A program made the translations under genes and the position numbers. From Seison nebaliae (lineage: Eukaryota > Rotifera > Pararotatoria > Seisonacea > Seisonidae): a stretch of DNA of 64,000 bases. The notes beneath the pieces were generated by a model. The model did not search any database, was not told where the DNA came from, and saw only the letters and a list, made by a program, of their open reading frames with translations. Below, piece by piece: positions 35,292-46,426 of the stretch. Numbering within the stretch: position 1 is the first letter of the stretch; each line of letters starts with the position of its first letter. The stretch is from assembly GCA_023231475.1 (NCBI GenBank), contig JALJEE010002021.1, positions 1-64,000 on the forward strand. The letters are read 5' to 3'.

Positions 35292-36634
35292 TCAAGTGGA
35301 ATGGAATCTGGAAATGAATCCATTTAATTTTTTTTCGAAATTGTCAAATGAAAATTGATCAGCTTGTTGAATACATTGCTCCTTCATCGATTTACTCTTT
35401 TCCACTGCTTCATCCATCATTTTCGCCCATAATTCCACATTCGGTTCACATAACCAACCGCCAATATGAGCTACGGTTTCCAGAGGTCCTCCCGACGTAC
35501 AAGCGAGAACTGGTTTACCGTTCGCCATCGCCTCTAACGGAACAATTCCAAAATGTTCATTTTCAGGAGTATAAACAAGAAATCGACAATTTCTTAAGAG
35601 GAAATCTTTCTTCTCATTCACAATCGATTTACTTAAATGAATTTTCTTCTTAATCTTCTCATTCAAATTCCAATCACTATCAATCAAATCCTCCAACTCT
35701 TTCTTGTATTCGATATTCTCTTGACATAACAAATCATATCCTCCAATATGCAACAAATGAATATTATAATTTTCATGACTTCTCATCAATCCGAATGCTT
35801 GAATGGCCAATCCGATATTTTTCTTTCTTTCATATCGATTTATTGAAAGAACATAAATATCTGATTCATTTAACACTTCTTTCTTGAATATCATTTCATT
35901 CATTTCTTTCTTTAAATCTTCAGTGAAATTCTTTTTGAATTCTTTCTGAAATGTCGGATAAAGAATCTCAATTTGTTTCTCATTCAAATTTGGAATTGTC
36001 TTCAAATAAGTTTCCTCTACAAATCGAACGACGAATTAAATTAATTGAATGAATTTTGGGAAACTTGTAAATTTACTGTTGGCGAGAATTAAATCGGATA
36101 ATCCTGTCGTTTTCACTTCCAATAGATCGATGAAGAATCGATAGAATTTATGAAAAACATTTGATCGTTCTACACACAATAATTGATCAGGAAAATGTCC
36201 ATAATAAATGACCGGTTTCTTTGATAATTTCAAAAACGGAATACAGACACTAATCTAAAGGAAATTTATTTTAATCGATTGATGGAATTGTTAACTTGAT
36301 CACAAATAAATAAATCCGTTTGATACCAATTCAATAAGATTCCAATGAGACAATAAATGGCACATAATATCATTCGAATATATGTACACAAAGCAATGAA
36401 ATGACCGAATATTGATAAGGGAATTAAATTGATGATTGTGGGAACAGTAATATCCAATTCTTTCGAATCAATGAAACAGTAATCAGGATCATATCTTCCC
36501 GTCACCATTCGAACAGAATGACCACTACTCTCTAATGCATGTGCCACATCCAAAATCAATCTTTCCGCCCCGCCAATGCCCAAATTTGGATGGACAATTG
36601 TACAATTTTTTTTCCCATTTTTCCTATTCTCCAT
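35292..36634 (-). CDS. ALG2: ALG2 alpha-1,3/1,6-mannosyltransferase
   Basis: Three exons in phase: 36634-36296, 36254-36065 and 36016-35292, 417 residues, close to the usual family length. ALG2 adds the second and third mannose to the dolichol-linked N-glycan precursor on the cytosolic face of the ER. The N-terminal nucleotide-fold block HPNLGIGGAERLILDVAHAL and GHSVRMVTGRYDP are diagnostic. A hydrophobic membrane-associated segment follows (about residues 75-105). The GT-B C-terminal domain shows YVLSINRYERKKNIGLAIQA and the EX7E motif in ENEHFGIVPLEAMANGKPVL. The splice between LILANSKFT and KETYLKTIPN restores the family alignment. The start is MENRKNGKKN, with a strong in-frame ATG. Confidence 0.95.
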
Positions 36635-36944
36635 AATATATTACGTATATTTAGTTAATTCATGAGCTATAATCTTAAATTTGAAAAATTTGAAATTTCT
36701 TCTTTTTTTCTTCAATTATTCATGCGAACAAATATAAAGTCTAATCATTCAAATAATATCCAAAAACTTTTTTTTATGAATAAATTTTTTATAATTTTTT
36801 GAATTCAAAATTTTTTCAAAAATTTCTTTTAAGAACAAATTTTTTCATATAACGCTGGAGATAAGATGATACATTTTATTTATATATTTAGAAGTTATTT
36901 TAAAAAAAGTTTCTTTCAATTGGAAATTACAAATTACTCGTATC

Positions 36945-39900
36945 TTATGATAAAGATTTGGGAATTTGGTCTTTCTTCTTTCTTCGCAATAAACGATTTT
37001 CTTCTTCGACATCCGCACAAGTTTCCTGATAGCGAAAAATGAGTTCATCAGTCAATTTCTTATCGGTAGCGAACGATTTAATTAAACTTTTGAACTGATA
37101 ATTTAATCGGTCCATTGTTTTCCTCGAAATCGTTTCAACATCGTCACCATCCATTTCATCATCATCATCATCATCATCGTTACCATCATTTCCATTAATA
37201 GTATTATCATTTCCATTAATAGTATTATCATTATCATCAATTTGATTATTATTCGTTTCAGTGTTAATTTTTCGTTTTTTTTCTGCACCGTTATCAGTGT
37301 TTTTAGTCGATTTGATATTAATAATTTCGATATTGTTCTTATGCATTTGTCTCGATATTCCATTAGTAGTATTTTTTGGAATTAAATTATTTGGCATGAA
37401 ATTTTCATTGAAAGTTGTTGAAATAATTTTGTAATTCGGTTTCGAATTTTCTTCTTTATTCGAAGACGATTCTTCCATTTGTTTATTCACTTTTCCCACT
37501 TCAATTTTCGTCACGTTAATTGTCGATGTATTCGGTTCTATATTCTGTATATGATTTCCAATAATTCTATTCGTATTCAACTCTTTTTCTGTCCTCTTCT
37601 TATTGTTATTCGAACGATTTTTCGACGGTGAATTCTGATGTTGTTTCAATGAGAATTTTCTACTTTTTGAATTTTTATTTTGATCTGTTTTCTCATTCGA
37701 TTTATCTTTATCCTTATTATTAGTGATGGGGAGGACATGTTTGGATGGGGAAGTATCGACATTGAACATGGTTGTTAAATCTTCACAAAATTTGTTTGAA
37801 TTTAATCTCCAGGAAACTTTATTGAAAAACAGATGAATGGTGAACATGAATCGATTGATGATATCTGTCGTATTTAGAAAAATATAATTGGATCTTGTTA
37901 TTGGAAAATTAGTTTTCGGTTCCAAATCTTTCCAAATTGGAGTGTTTTCAATATCCGTTTTACCCGAATATAAATGTTCAGGTATGAGAAGAACGTCATT
38001 GGAATAATCGATAAAATCACAATGATTCATTTTATAAATTAATCGATAAAGAATATCGAATTTTTTCAATGATAAATAAATTTCATCATCTTTAAATTCC
38101 AATTCTAATAATTCTGTTATAGAATATTCTTTCAAATCCAAAATATTTTTCAAATCTTCTAATTGTCGTTCTAATGATTCATAAAATTCTTCTTCGATAT
38201 AATTCTTCAAATCTTCTTCTGGTAATGTCAAATCTTTCTTGTTATTCGGACAAATGGTATTGAGTAATCGTTCGATGGTATATTCGATATTCATCTCATC
38301 GATCATATCACGATCGACGTCATTGAGAAATTTATCGATTTGAAATTCCAATTCTGACATGATGGTAGCGGAGACATGACGAAAAATACTTATTCGAAGA
38401 TTCTTCATCGATTGTTTATTCGTCAATAATTTATTGAGAATTGGGAGAAGTCGATTAAATTCGTCATTCTCTTTCTTCCTTGTTGCTCGTTCACTTAATG
38501 GATTTGGATTTCTTTTAAATTTTTGAATATTACGAACATATGTCAATTCTTTCTCATACAAATTCTTCATCTTTCGCAAATAAAATAATGATCGATTAAC
38601 TCGACATTTGGAACGGTAACGATGACGGAATAATTGAACGATCTTTTTCTGTCGATCGAAATAATGACGAAGAAGAACATCTTTATTTTCTAATTGTTTC
38701 CGTCGTGCATTGATTTCCATAAACCAACGACGGATCAATTGTCGTTTCTTTAATTTCCTCATTGAATTCTTCCGATATCGAACACCGATTAACGTCTTAT
38801 ATTTCTTGTATTGAGCGAGAGATTCTTCTCTCAATCGATTTTGTTTTTCTTCATTTGTTTCTTCTTCATCAATTGGTTGTCGTTTCTTTTTCTTCTTTTT
38901 CGCATCATCATTCGGTATATGACTCCTCAATGGTTTCACCATCACTTCTTTCTCAATATATTTTTTTAATAAATTCGGTCGATCTAATACTCGTTCGTCT
39001 TCCGGTCGTTTGACGGTTTTATACAAATCCTTCTCACCATTAACGGGCATTTTCCAATAAACAATTGGTTCATCAGTTTGAATGAATTGATTGATGGAAT
39101 TGGTATTCAATGCGGATGTACTTAAAATTCGATCAGGTTTTGTACTGTTAATTTTCATGAAGAATTTATGCTCTTCCAAATCCGTCATATCCTTCAATAA
39201 TCGTTCGATATAAGAGGTGGAACATATGAGAGATTGTTTAGTGATGGGAAATAATTGTTTACTTTGACGTAGTTTCATCCAATGGAGATATCGTCGTGTT
39301 ATCACTTTCGCTGTCGATGACATTTGTTTCCTCGCGATCAGTTTACTTTTGGCAACGGATAAATTAGCAGACATGGCACCATGGAATAAATCTCTTTCTA
39401 TGAATGACATTCTCAAACGATTTTGATCTTTCAACATTGTTCGATGTGAATGGGAAACGGGAAATGTGGTATATTGTGAGGTAACTTCCGATTTCTCATT
39501 ATCTAATTCCTCTAACCAAAGATTTTTTTGAGCGTTCACTGGCAGAATTGATCGATTATCGAATTTGTTCACTGGCTCGTCCATTTTATTCTTTTTGGTG
39601 AGAAGTGGATAAAATTTATCAAGAATCTTTCTCGTATTATCATCCAATTTCGTTTTCCGTCGGATGGTTTCCGCGATCAATTTCTTAATAATTTCCAATC
39701 GAGCTATCTCACCAATTTTCTCATCAGACGAATCTAATCGCTCCAATTGACGGACGAATGGTTCACCTTTCTTTCTATGTGATTCAAATGATGGAACTTG
39801 ATGATTATATTTCACTTCTAAATCGACTCGATCGATCAAATTGCCAATAACATCGATAACTGATGATCGAATCAATTTATCACAACCAAATCGTTTCTGA

Positions 39901-40760
39901 TGAGATTCTAAAGCAAATAAAGAAACGAATTTCAAATGTTCTCCATAATCATTAATTACACAATTATCACATTCATATACTCCATGATCATTCCTCGCAC
40001 ATTTCTCACTAACAACTGCATAATAATCGTGCATTGGCGGTGCAGTACATTCGGCGAATCCCAACACCGGCGCCATCGTCGTCATTGACCAATTTCGACT
40101 ATTAATATTATTGACATCAGGTTGATATAACGAAGAGAAATTATCACTAATCAACACACCATTTATCACCGTTCCATTCAAATTTTTATTATTGTTGTTG
40201 TTATTATTTTTTCCGTTTTTATTTTTATTATTTTGTTTCCTCTTATTTCTTCCTCCTTTTCTCACTTTTCCTTTACCTTGTCCATCTTTCGTTGTTGTTG
40301 TTGTTGTTGTTGTGTTGGTGAGAATTGGATTGGTAATTTCTGTAATTTTATTTTCTTCTTTTGGAATAATTCCATCTGATAATGCATTCCAATGGTAGAG
40401 ATTTCTTGTACAATGTCGATGTTTATCGTATAAATGTTGAGATAATGTGTAGTGATCGATGAACTTCAAATCACATCGAATACAACTGTGTGATGTCGTG
40501 TCGTGTAATTTGTAGTGTTCCAACAACAATTTGTGAGTGGCGAACAAATTACTACATTCCGAACAACGAAACTTTCCATTCTTCTTCAATATCGTTCGCT
40601 TTTGATGATAGAAATACGCCTCATTCTCATCAATCTTATATTCGTGTGTCACTTCGTTCGGTTCACTCTCGTGACCAGGATACGGTTCAATTATCGGTTC
40701 AAACCTGACGATCGGTTTACTCACTTTTTTCTTCTTTGTCGATTTACCTCGTGCCATCAT
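36945..40760 (-). CDS. Unrecognised large protein with two N-terminal C2H2 zinc fingers
   Basis: Single exon, 1,271 residues, starting MMARGKSTKKKKVSK. Two adjacent C2H2 fingers are visible at about residues 59-115: FRCSECSNLFATHKLLLEHY and then SCIRCDLKFIDHYTLSQHLY ending DKHRH. A short Cys/His-containing segment follows near residue 240 (CARNDHGVYECDNC). The middle (about 400-1000) is Lys/Arg/Glu-rich and probably helical or coiled, with patches such as RRYLHWMKLRQSKQLFP. The C-terminus has an Asn/Lys-rich disordered part, an Asp run (DDDDDDDE) and a final coiled-coil-like EEENRLLRRKKK. I do not recognise the orthologue. Nuclear localisation and nucleic acid binding are inferred only from the fingers and basic runs. 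The stop lies about 310 bp upstream of the ALG2 start. Confidence 0.8.
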   Translation of the reverse strand: MMARGKSTKKKKVSKPIVRFEPIIEPYPGHESEPNEVTHEYKIDENEAYFYHQKRTILKKNGKFRCSECSNLFATHKLLLEHYKLHDTTSHSCIRCDLKFIDHYTLSQHLYDKHRHCTRNLYHWNALSDGIIPKEENKITEITNPILTNTTTTTTTTKDGQGKGKVRKGGRNKRKQNNKNKNGKNNNNNNNKNLNGTVINGVLISDNFSSLYQPDVNNINSRNWSMTTMAPVLGFAECTAPPMHDYYAVVSEKCARNDHGVYECDNCVINDYGEHLKFVSLFALESHQKRFGCDKLIRSSVIDVIGNLIDRVDLEVKYNHQVPSFESHRKKGEPFVRQLERLDSSDEKIGEIARLEIIKKLIAETIRRKTKLDDNTRKILDKFYPLLTKKNKMDEPVNKFDNRSILPVNAQKNLWLEELDNEKSEVTSQYTTFPVSHSHRTMLKDQNRLRMSFIERDLFHGAMSANLSVAKSKLIARKQMSSTAKVITRRYLHWMKLRQSKQLFPITKQSLICSTSYIERLLKDMTDLEEHKFFMKINSTKPDRILSTSALNTNSINQFIQTDEPIVYWKMPVNGEKDLYKTVKRPEDERVLDRPNLLKKYIEKEVMVKPLRSHIPNDDAKKKKKKRQPIDEEETNEEKQNRLREESLAQYKKYKTLIGVRYRKNSMRKLKKRQLIRRWFMEINARRKQLENKDVLLRHYFDRQKKIVQLFRHRYRSKCRVNRSLFYLRKMKNLYEKELTYVRNIQKFKRNPNPLSERATRKKENDEFNRLLPILNKLLTNKQSMKNLRISIFRHVSATIMSELEFQIDKFLNDVDRDMIDEMNIEYTIERLLNTICPNNKKDLTLPEEDLKNYIEEEFYESLERQLEDLKNILDLKEYSITELLELEFKDDEIYLSLKKFDILYRLIYKMNHCDFIDYSNDVLLIPEHLYSGKTDIENTPIWKDLEPKTNFPITRSNYIFLNTTDIINRFMFTIHLFFNKVSWRLNSNKFCEDLTTMFNVDTSPSKHVLPITNNKDKDKSNEKTDQNKNSKSRKFSLKQHQNSPSKNRSNNNKKRTEKELNTNRIIGNHIQNIEPNTSTINVTKIEVGKVNKQMEESSSNKEENSKPNYKIISTTFNENFMPNNLIPKNTTNGISRQMHKNNIEIINIKSTKNTDNGAEKKRKINTETNNNQIDDNDNTINGNDNTINGNDGNDDDDDDDEMDGDDVETISRKTMDRLNYQFKSLIKSFATDKKLTDELIFRYQETCADVEEENRLLRRKKKDQIPKSLS

Positions 40761-41963
40761 GCATGAAAATTCTCCAGGTACCTAAACAATTCTAAAACTC
40801 AACACACCTGACTCAACTCCTCAATGACAAGAGAATAGAAATGAAAAATTTTATTTATCTTTCAAATTTATCTTCTCGTGTGTGTTAAGGAGGAAAACTA
40901 ATGAAGGAGAAATGAAGAAATAAATTGGGAGAAATAAGAAGGAAAAAAGAAATGAATTGGGAGAAATAAAGATTCAAATAATTCTTCTCGTCCGAGAACT
41001 TTGGAAAAAGTTTAAGGAAAGATATTTGTTGAAAGAATATTTTATTGGCAATACGGAAACTATAAATAATTTGTGAGAAGCGAATACGAATCGAATGTGA
41101 TGAATGTGTAAAAGATGAGACGTCAATCGAATCAACATTAGTTAATTACTAATTGTTCAGTCATTATGGAAAGTAAAAAACAGAAATTTATGCTACAGAA
41201 ATTTCTCAAAATTAACTTCCACTAAGCTTCAATTTATCAAAATTTGTGGTGGCTTTTTCAAAAAACTCAAAAAGTGATCGAAGAGAAAGAGAAGAAAGGA
41301 TCATATACGACAACGATCACTTTAAGATAAACCATGAAATTTCTGAAATATCTTCTCTTCTCCATTTCTATCCAAATTTCTTATTCAAATTAATAGTTTA
41401 ATTCAGTTCAATTAATTAAATATTTTTTTCCTCTGATAACATCATTATGATATCCCAAATTTGTTCATTTAACTAATCTTCTTCTATTTCCTTATTTCAC
41501 TAATTTTCCATTTTTGTTCATTTTCTTTAAATTTCCAAAAAAACATTTTTTATTAAACATATTTAAAAGATTGAATAAATTCCTAATGAATTTCGAAGAT
41601 AAAACTTGAGTGATCTTAAAAATTTGGAAAAATTTATAAAATTAATTCAAATTAAAATTATTCTCACAATATGATGATATTTCTCTGATATGTAGATGGA
41701 GATGGAATTGAAATAGATTAAGTTAAGTGAACGATTCGACAACTGAAATTGAATGAGGTGTCGAGTAGGAGGAGAATGATAAAGAGAAAGAATTACCATA
41801 AAAAGTAGAAATAATTAAAATAAATAAATTACGTCAACGTATAGTTATTATGACGTTTGGGAAAGAAACATAAGTTCTTTTAGTAACTAAAATTTCTACT
41901 CTTTCACATTTCACTACGAAACATATCTGCCACCGAAACATTTCAATATAACTCAATTAGCCA
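40761..41963. other. Divergent intergenic region
   Basis: 1.2 kb between the start of the zinc-finger gene (-) and the start of the serpin gene (+). No exon or RNA gene recognised; presumably promoters. Confidence 0.5.
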
Positions 41964-43340
41964 ATGTGTCGTCCAAAGAACTTATTTGGAATTTACATTT
42001 TCCTTCTCCTCCACATCTCAGCAACTCTCCAAAACATTCAGATGATTCATTCGGAGAATATGGACGGTGTCACATCATTCAATGCACTCGATGTCAGTTT
42101 AGCTGATTTCTCATTACGAGTTCATCAATCATTCGATTTGATTGACGAGAACATTATCATTTCACCTTTCAGCATTTATTTAATTCTCGCCGCTTTGTGT
42201 GAAGGTGCACGAAATGAAACTTATAAGAAATTGAGTGAGAAATTACATGTCTCTCATCAAATCTCTTTTCAAGATAATATGAGAAATCGTTTCAACAGTC
42301 TAGTCTCGTTGAATATGAATGAGAAATTGAAAATTAGAATCAATTCAAAAATTATGATTCAAAAAGATTCGTTTAAAATAAATGAAAATTATCGATTTGA
42401 AATTAAAGATTTGTTAAATACAGATGTGACTTATTGTGATTTCCATTATAATTTGGAGAAGGAAGTGAAACAATTAAATGAATGGGTAGAATCGACGACG
42501 AATGGAATGCTCACTGACATCTTCACGCCCACAATGATTAGTCCGGCCACTAATTTATTCCTAGCTAATATAATCTACTTCAATGGTGATTGGCAATACA
42601 AATTCGAAGAGAAATTGACAAAAGAAAGAAAATTCTTTAATTTGAATGGAAGAATTGCTCTTGTAGATATGATGAGAAATCCTTCCATCGATATTAAATA
42701 TGATTTCAATTATGCCATCAATTCTCATATGGTAGCATTACCATATGCCATCGATAAGAATAAAGAGAATGAAGAATCTAATTTATTCTTTGTTATTATC
42801 GCATCAGAAAACAACGAATCATATCGACAATTATTAGAGGTGGACGATTCAGCATCAATCGCTTTACATCTCCTCCAATTTGTGGCGATGGCGAAAGAAA
42901 TCGATTGTGATATTACATTACCGAAATTCGAGATCAAATTTGAGAAATCAGTTAAATATTTTAAAAAGTTTTTCATCAAATATTTTTTTAGATTGTCGAA
43001 TTATTTAATAAAATGGATTTGAAATTTCTCTTGGAGAATAATGCAGATTTCTCCGGAATTTCCATCAAAAACGGTAAAGACCTATCAGTTGATACTGGAT
43101 TCCATTCAGCGGCTATTCGTGTTGATGAGAAAGGTTAATTTGATTATGTGAAATTTTCAATAATATCATTAATCGTTTAAAGGAAGTGAAGCTGCGGCCA
43201 TCACAAGTTTATTTATTGGACGATCGTTATCATTAAAACGGAAAAATAAAATCGTTAAAATTGATCATCCATTCCTCTATTTTATTTATGACAAATCGAC
43301 ACATACCATTTTATTCGAAGGACACATCAGTAATTTCTGA
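41964..43340 (+). CDS. Secreted serpin (probable protease inhibitor)
   Basis: Three exons in phase: 41964-42950, 42992-43133 and 43183-43340, 428 residues. The signal peptide is FGIYIFLLLHISATLQ. The serpin fold is clear: NIIISPFSIYLILAALCEGA, LFLANIIYFNGDWQYKFEE, the ITLPKFEIKFEKS region, the hinge and reactive loop AIRVDEKGSEAAAITSLFIG, and C-terminal IDHPFLYFIYDKSTHTILFEG. The hinge GSEAAA fits an inhibitory serpin, able to insert the loop into sheet A. The reactive site falls around Phe-Ile-Gly-Arg-Ser-Leu; Arg at P1 or P2 would suggest a trypsin-like target. Three potential N-glycosylation sites (NET, NES and the NFS sequence nearby) may exist. It converges on MRPL10, with only 57 bp between the stop codons. 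Confidence 0.95.
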
Positions 43341-43397
43341 TGAAAATTCTGAGAAAATTTTCTATTTTTTCCAAAACTTTTTATTTTCAAATTATTT

Positions 43398-44129
43398 TTA
43401 TTTTTCCAAATTCTTCTCGTGAATTTCCAAAATGGAAGACAGTTCCAATTGATGTTGTTGTAATAATTGTGATAATTGGATTGATGACATTGACAATAAA
43501 TTCGATAATTTTTTCAATTCGTTTTCTGTCGATAGAATTTGTTCACTCACCGAAATCATTTGATCTTTCTTCAACAAATAATTTTGGAAAAGACAACCCA
43601 ACGGAAGAAGTTGAGGCATTTTCTTCAATAAATTTAACGATTTCTTCAAACTCTCTTCTCCATTCCCAATAATTATACCGATATTATTTCTCGATGTTTT
43701 CAAAGGAATTAAAAGATTTCTTTCTTTCTCTTCCTCCAACGCCAATCGACAAGTCAACAGATTTGGATTCGTATAAACAAAACCATTCTCTTTCCAGATT
43801 GTAGCGACTTCACGTTTCTCGAACCATTTCATCGGAAATTCATGAATAACGATAGCTAAATCGGATCGTTGAATTTGTCTTCTCAATATCCGACTCATCA
43901 CTTGTTCGATTTCAGTCGCGTCTTCCAATCGTCTTAACCGAGACTTGAGGAATTCATTTTTCCTTTTCACATTCCTCTCATAAGCACTTCCTCTCTTCTT
44001 CTCGATGATTGGGAGTGTCAACTCCTCCATATATCGAGCGATATCATTTCTCGGTTTCGGCAATTTCACATCAAACCATCTCCGACAAATGATTTGAAGA
44101 GACTTATCACATTTATTTAAAAGATGCAT
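43398..44129 (-). CDS. MRPL10: Mitochondrial ribosomal protein uL10m
   Basis: Single exon, 243 residues. Large-subunit stalk-base protein of the mitochondrial ribosome. The N-terminus is basic (KSLQIICRRWFDVKLPKPR) and could serve as a mitochondrial import signal. Family features: KRKNEFLKSRLRRLEDATE; a central domain with DLAIVIHEF and WKENGFVYTNPNLLT; the GNGEESLKKSLNLLKKMPQLLPLGC block corresponding to vertebrate [22 protein letters not shown]; and a C-terminal LLQQHQLELSSILEIHEKN matching LLQHQPLQLTTLLDQYIRQ. The last match, with correct spacing and orientation, makes the assignment fairly safe despite low overall similarity. Confidence 0.82.
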   Translation of the reverse strand: MHLLNKCDKSLQIICRRWFDVKLPKPRNDIARYMEELTLPIIEKKRGSAYERNVKRKNEFLKSRLRRLEDATEIEQVMSRILRRQIQRSDLAIVIHEFPMKWFEKREVATIWKENGFVYTNPNLLTCRLALEEEKERNLLIPLKTSRNNIGIIIGNGEESLKKSLNLLKKMPQLLPLGCLFQNYLLKKDQMISVSEQILSTENELKKLSNLLSMSSIQLSQLLQQHQLELSSILEIHEKNLEK

Positions 44130-44459
44130 GAGCTAAGAATAAAAATGAGGAAAAAATTTTGAACTTTTATCAATTTTTTATTTATATGAAAAATCATCCT
44201 TCCGATTTTCTAATAAGCCGATTGGGCAAAGGGAATCGATTTTTAATAATTAAGAAAAACCGTTTTCTTATGATACAACTGACAATTAAACAAACTAAAT
44301 TTTAGAAAATTAAAAGAATTTTCTAATTTTTTTAATTCATTAAACAATTAATTGGAAATATTTTGATAATTTTTGATAAATTCAAAAATTAAAACAATTT
44401 TTCTTTAGTTTTTTGATAATTATCTCTATTCTTTCAAATCTTTCAAATTATTTAATCAA

Positions 44460-45342
44460 ATGGAAATCATTTTCATTTTATTCATTATAAAATGTTGGAA
44501 TTTTTTTTATTAAAATTAACTGATAAGTTTAATTTTAAGTTTTTTTCTCATTTGGTGAAGGAATGGAGTTGGAATGTGATAGAGATTTCTATCCCACAAG
44601 ACTTACAAATAGAAAAAATTACCGTTATTATGGTTTTGTTAATTCGCAAGCATGTCGTGGAATTTATGAGATTAGTGGACCTGTCATCGATATTCCAAGA
44701 AAATGTACAGGTCGAAATAATGGCCGGGATAAAACGGCGGGAATATATTTCCATACGAAGGAAAGTTTGGTTCCACAGGCGAAGTTATTGTTCTGCAGTA
44801 CGAGAACATCCGGTGAAATGATTTCTGTTGTTCAGGATTGGACTGGAAAGTTCGATATTGTTATTCAATAAAATGTACATTTGCCTTTAGAACAGTAGCA
44901 TTTATTGAAGGAGATTTCGTCGATGTTGGCATACAACTCTCCAACCCAAAAAAAGATCCAGAAGGAAGATTATTTATAGTAATCGCAGTTCTCCATGAGA
45001 ATAGGGAAAGTTCACTTTTAATCATATTTCATCTTCCAACTTTTCTCAATTGATAGTTACTTGCGCTAGATATAAATGCCGAGTTATTTGTTATGATGAG
45101 AACATGAATCACATCAGGTCATTAAGAAATTTTCGATTTTGAATAATGTTTTTTTCATTAGGAGTTTAGTATATGCGTATGATCGTCAACTATTCGTGGA
45201 AAATATGATTCGATATGAAGTTATTGGACAAAAGTTCAATCATGATGTCACTTGCATCGTATCATTTATGTACACGATAATGGAAACATGCCAATTTTCA
45301 AGCATAACATCTGAAGTTTTCTCGTTAAGAACCTCAAGATAA
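44460..45342 (+). CDS. Orphan secreted Cys-containing protein, five exons
   Basis: A five-exon model in which every phase closes: 44460-44493, 44540-44849, 44891-45009, 45057-45117 and 45162-45342, 234 residues. The first exon encodes a signal peptide (MEIIFILFIIKFFFSFG) right where one is needed. The mature part has nine cysteines (ELECDR, SQACRG, PRKCTG, LLFCST, ITCARYKCRVICYD, DVTCIV, METCQF), which suggests disulfides and perhaps a dimer. I recognise no family. Introns are 41-47 bp, starting GTTGGA, GTTCGA, GTTCAC and GTCATT. Each acceptor is a clean TTAAG, TTTAG, ATAG or TTAG. With no homologue to guide it, support rests on phase closure, signal peptide and splice-site quality. Confidence 0.62.
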
Positions 45343-46426
45343 TTTATGTTATTTTATTTAAATGAATTATTTCATATCATTTTACAACGTTTATATTAGA
45401 CTAAAATTTATTAAAAAATCTTTGGAAAGGTCGATCGTAAAATAACAAACCAGAATCTCGTTGAATAGTTGGAAATTAGGTATTAGGTCATTGCCAGAAA
45501 GTTAAATGTCTCAAATAATTATTTCAATTCCAGTTTTTCCATATCCCTTTCATCTCATATTGCCAATAAAAAAAACTAGATTTCTTGAAGGTTACTTCTA
45601 GAAAGTGTCTCCCCAATTCATCACAATTGATTTATTAGCAGTATAATTAATATCTGTTAGTAACTTTTTGTTTCAACGAATAAATAGGAACAGATATTTC
45701 ATGATATATTTCCATCAGTCTTTCTTTATATTGATGACATTCTGACAGAAAAGTATTGAATTTGTTTTTGTTCTAACAAGTTATCTGAAAGATGTATCCT
45801 CCGCAAAAAAGATAAATCTAAAATTTTAACTGACATTTTTCTTCATTCGATGATGAGAAAATTGAATGAGAATGATGTTTAGGAACTAAAATTGACAATA
45901 AGTTCCTCAGATCTTTTTATTCGTTTCATTATCATTCCAAATATTCTTCGATTCAATTGAAGTTATTTATCATTTATTATTGTAATTATTATAGACTAAC
46001 CGTTTCATTGTGTAACGGTCATAAATCTTTGGGACGTCTTGGTCGTACGTATTTAATATCTCGGATAAAGCCATTTTATAAGGAATTTATGTTATAAGGT
46101 GAATATTTATCCTCTTTTTATCGTCGAAAAATATTTAAATATAATTACTTTCGTTTATTTAACGTTTTAAAATATTTACTTAAAGTTTAGTAATTTTGTC
46201 TTTCTCTTTATTTCTTTCTTTCTTCAACTTAATTTTTCAGCGTGCTGAAATGGTTTCTCAAATTTTTCAAAAATATTAACTTGTAAATTTGAGATTTTGA
46301 TTGAGCCAATTATTTTAGAAATGGGAAAAGATGTTGAAGAGAAATGAAAATGAATTTTCCAAAAAGGAATTTCAAATTAAAGAAATTGAGGAAAATGAAA
46401 GAGAATAAGATAATCAGAATAAATGA
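45343..46426. other. Intergenic region
   Basis: About 1.1 kb, AT-rich. I see no supported exon or RNA gene. Confidence 0.5.
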
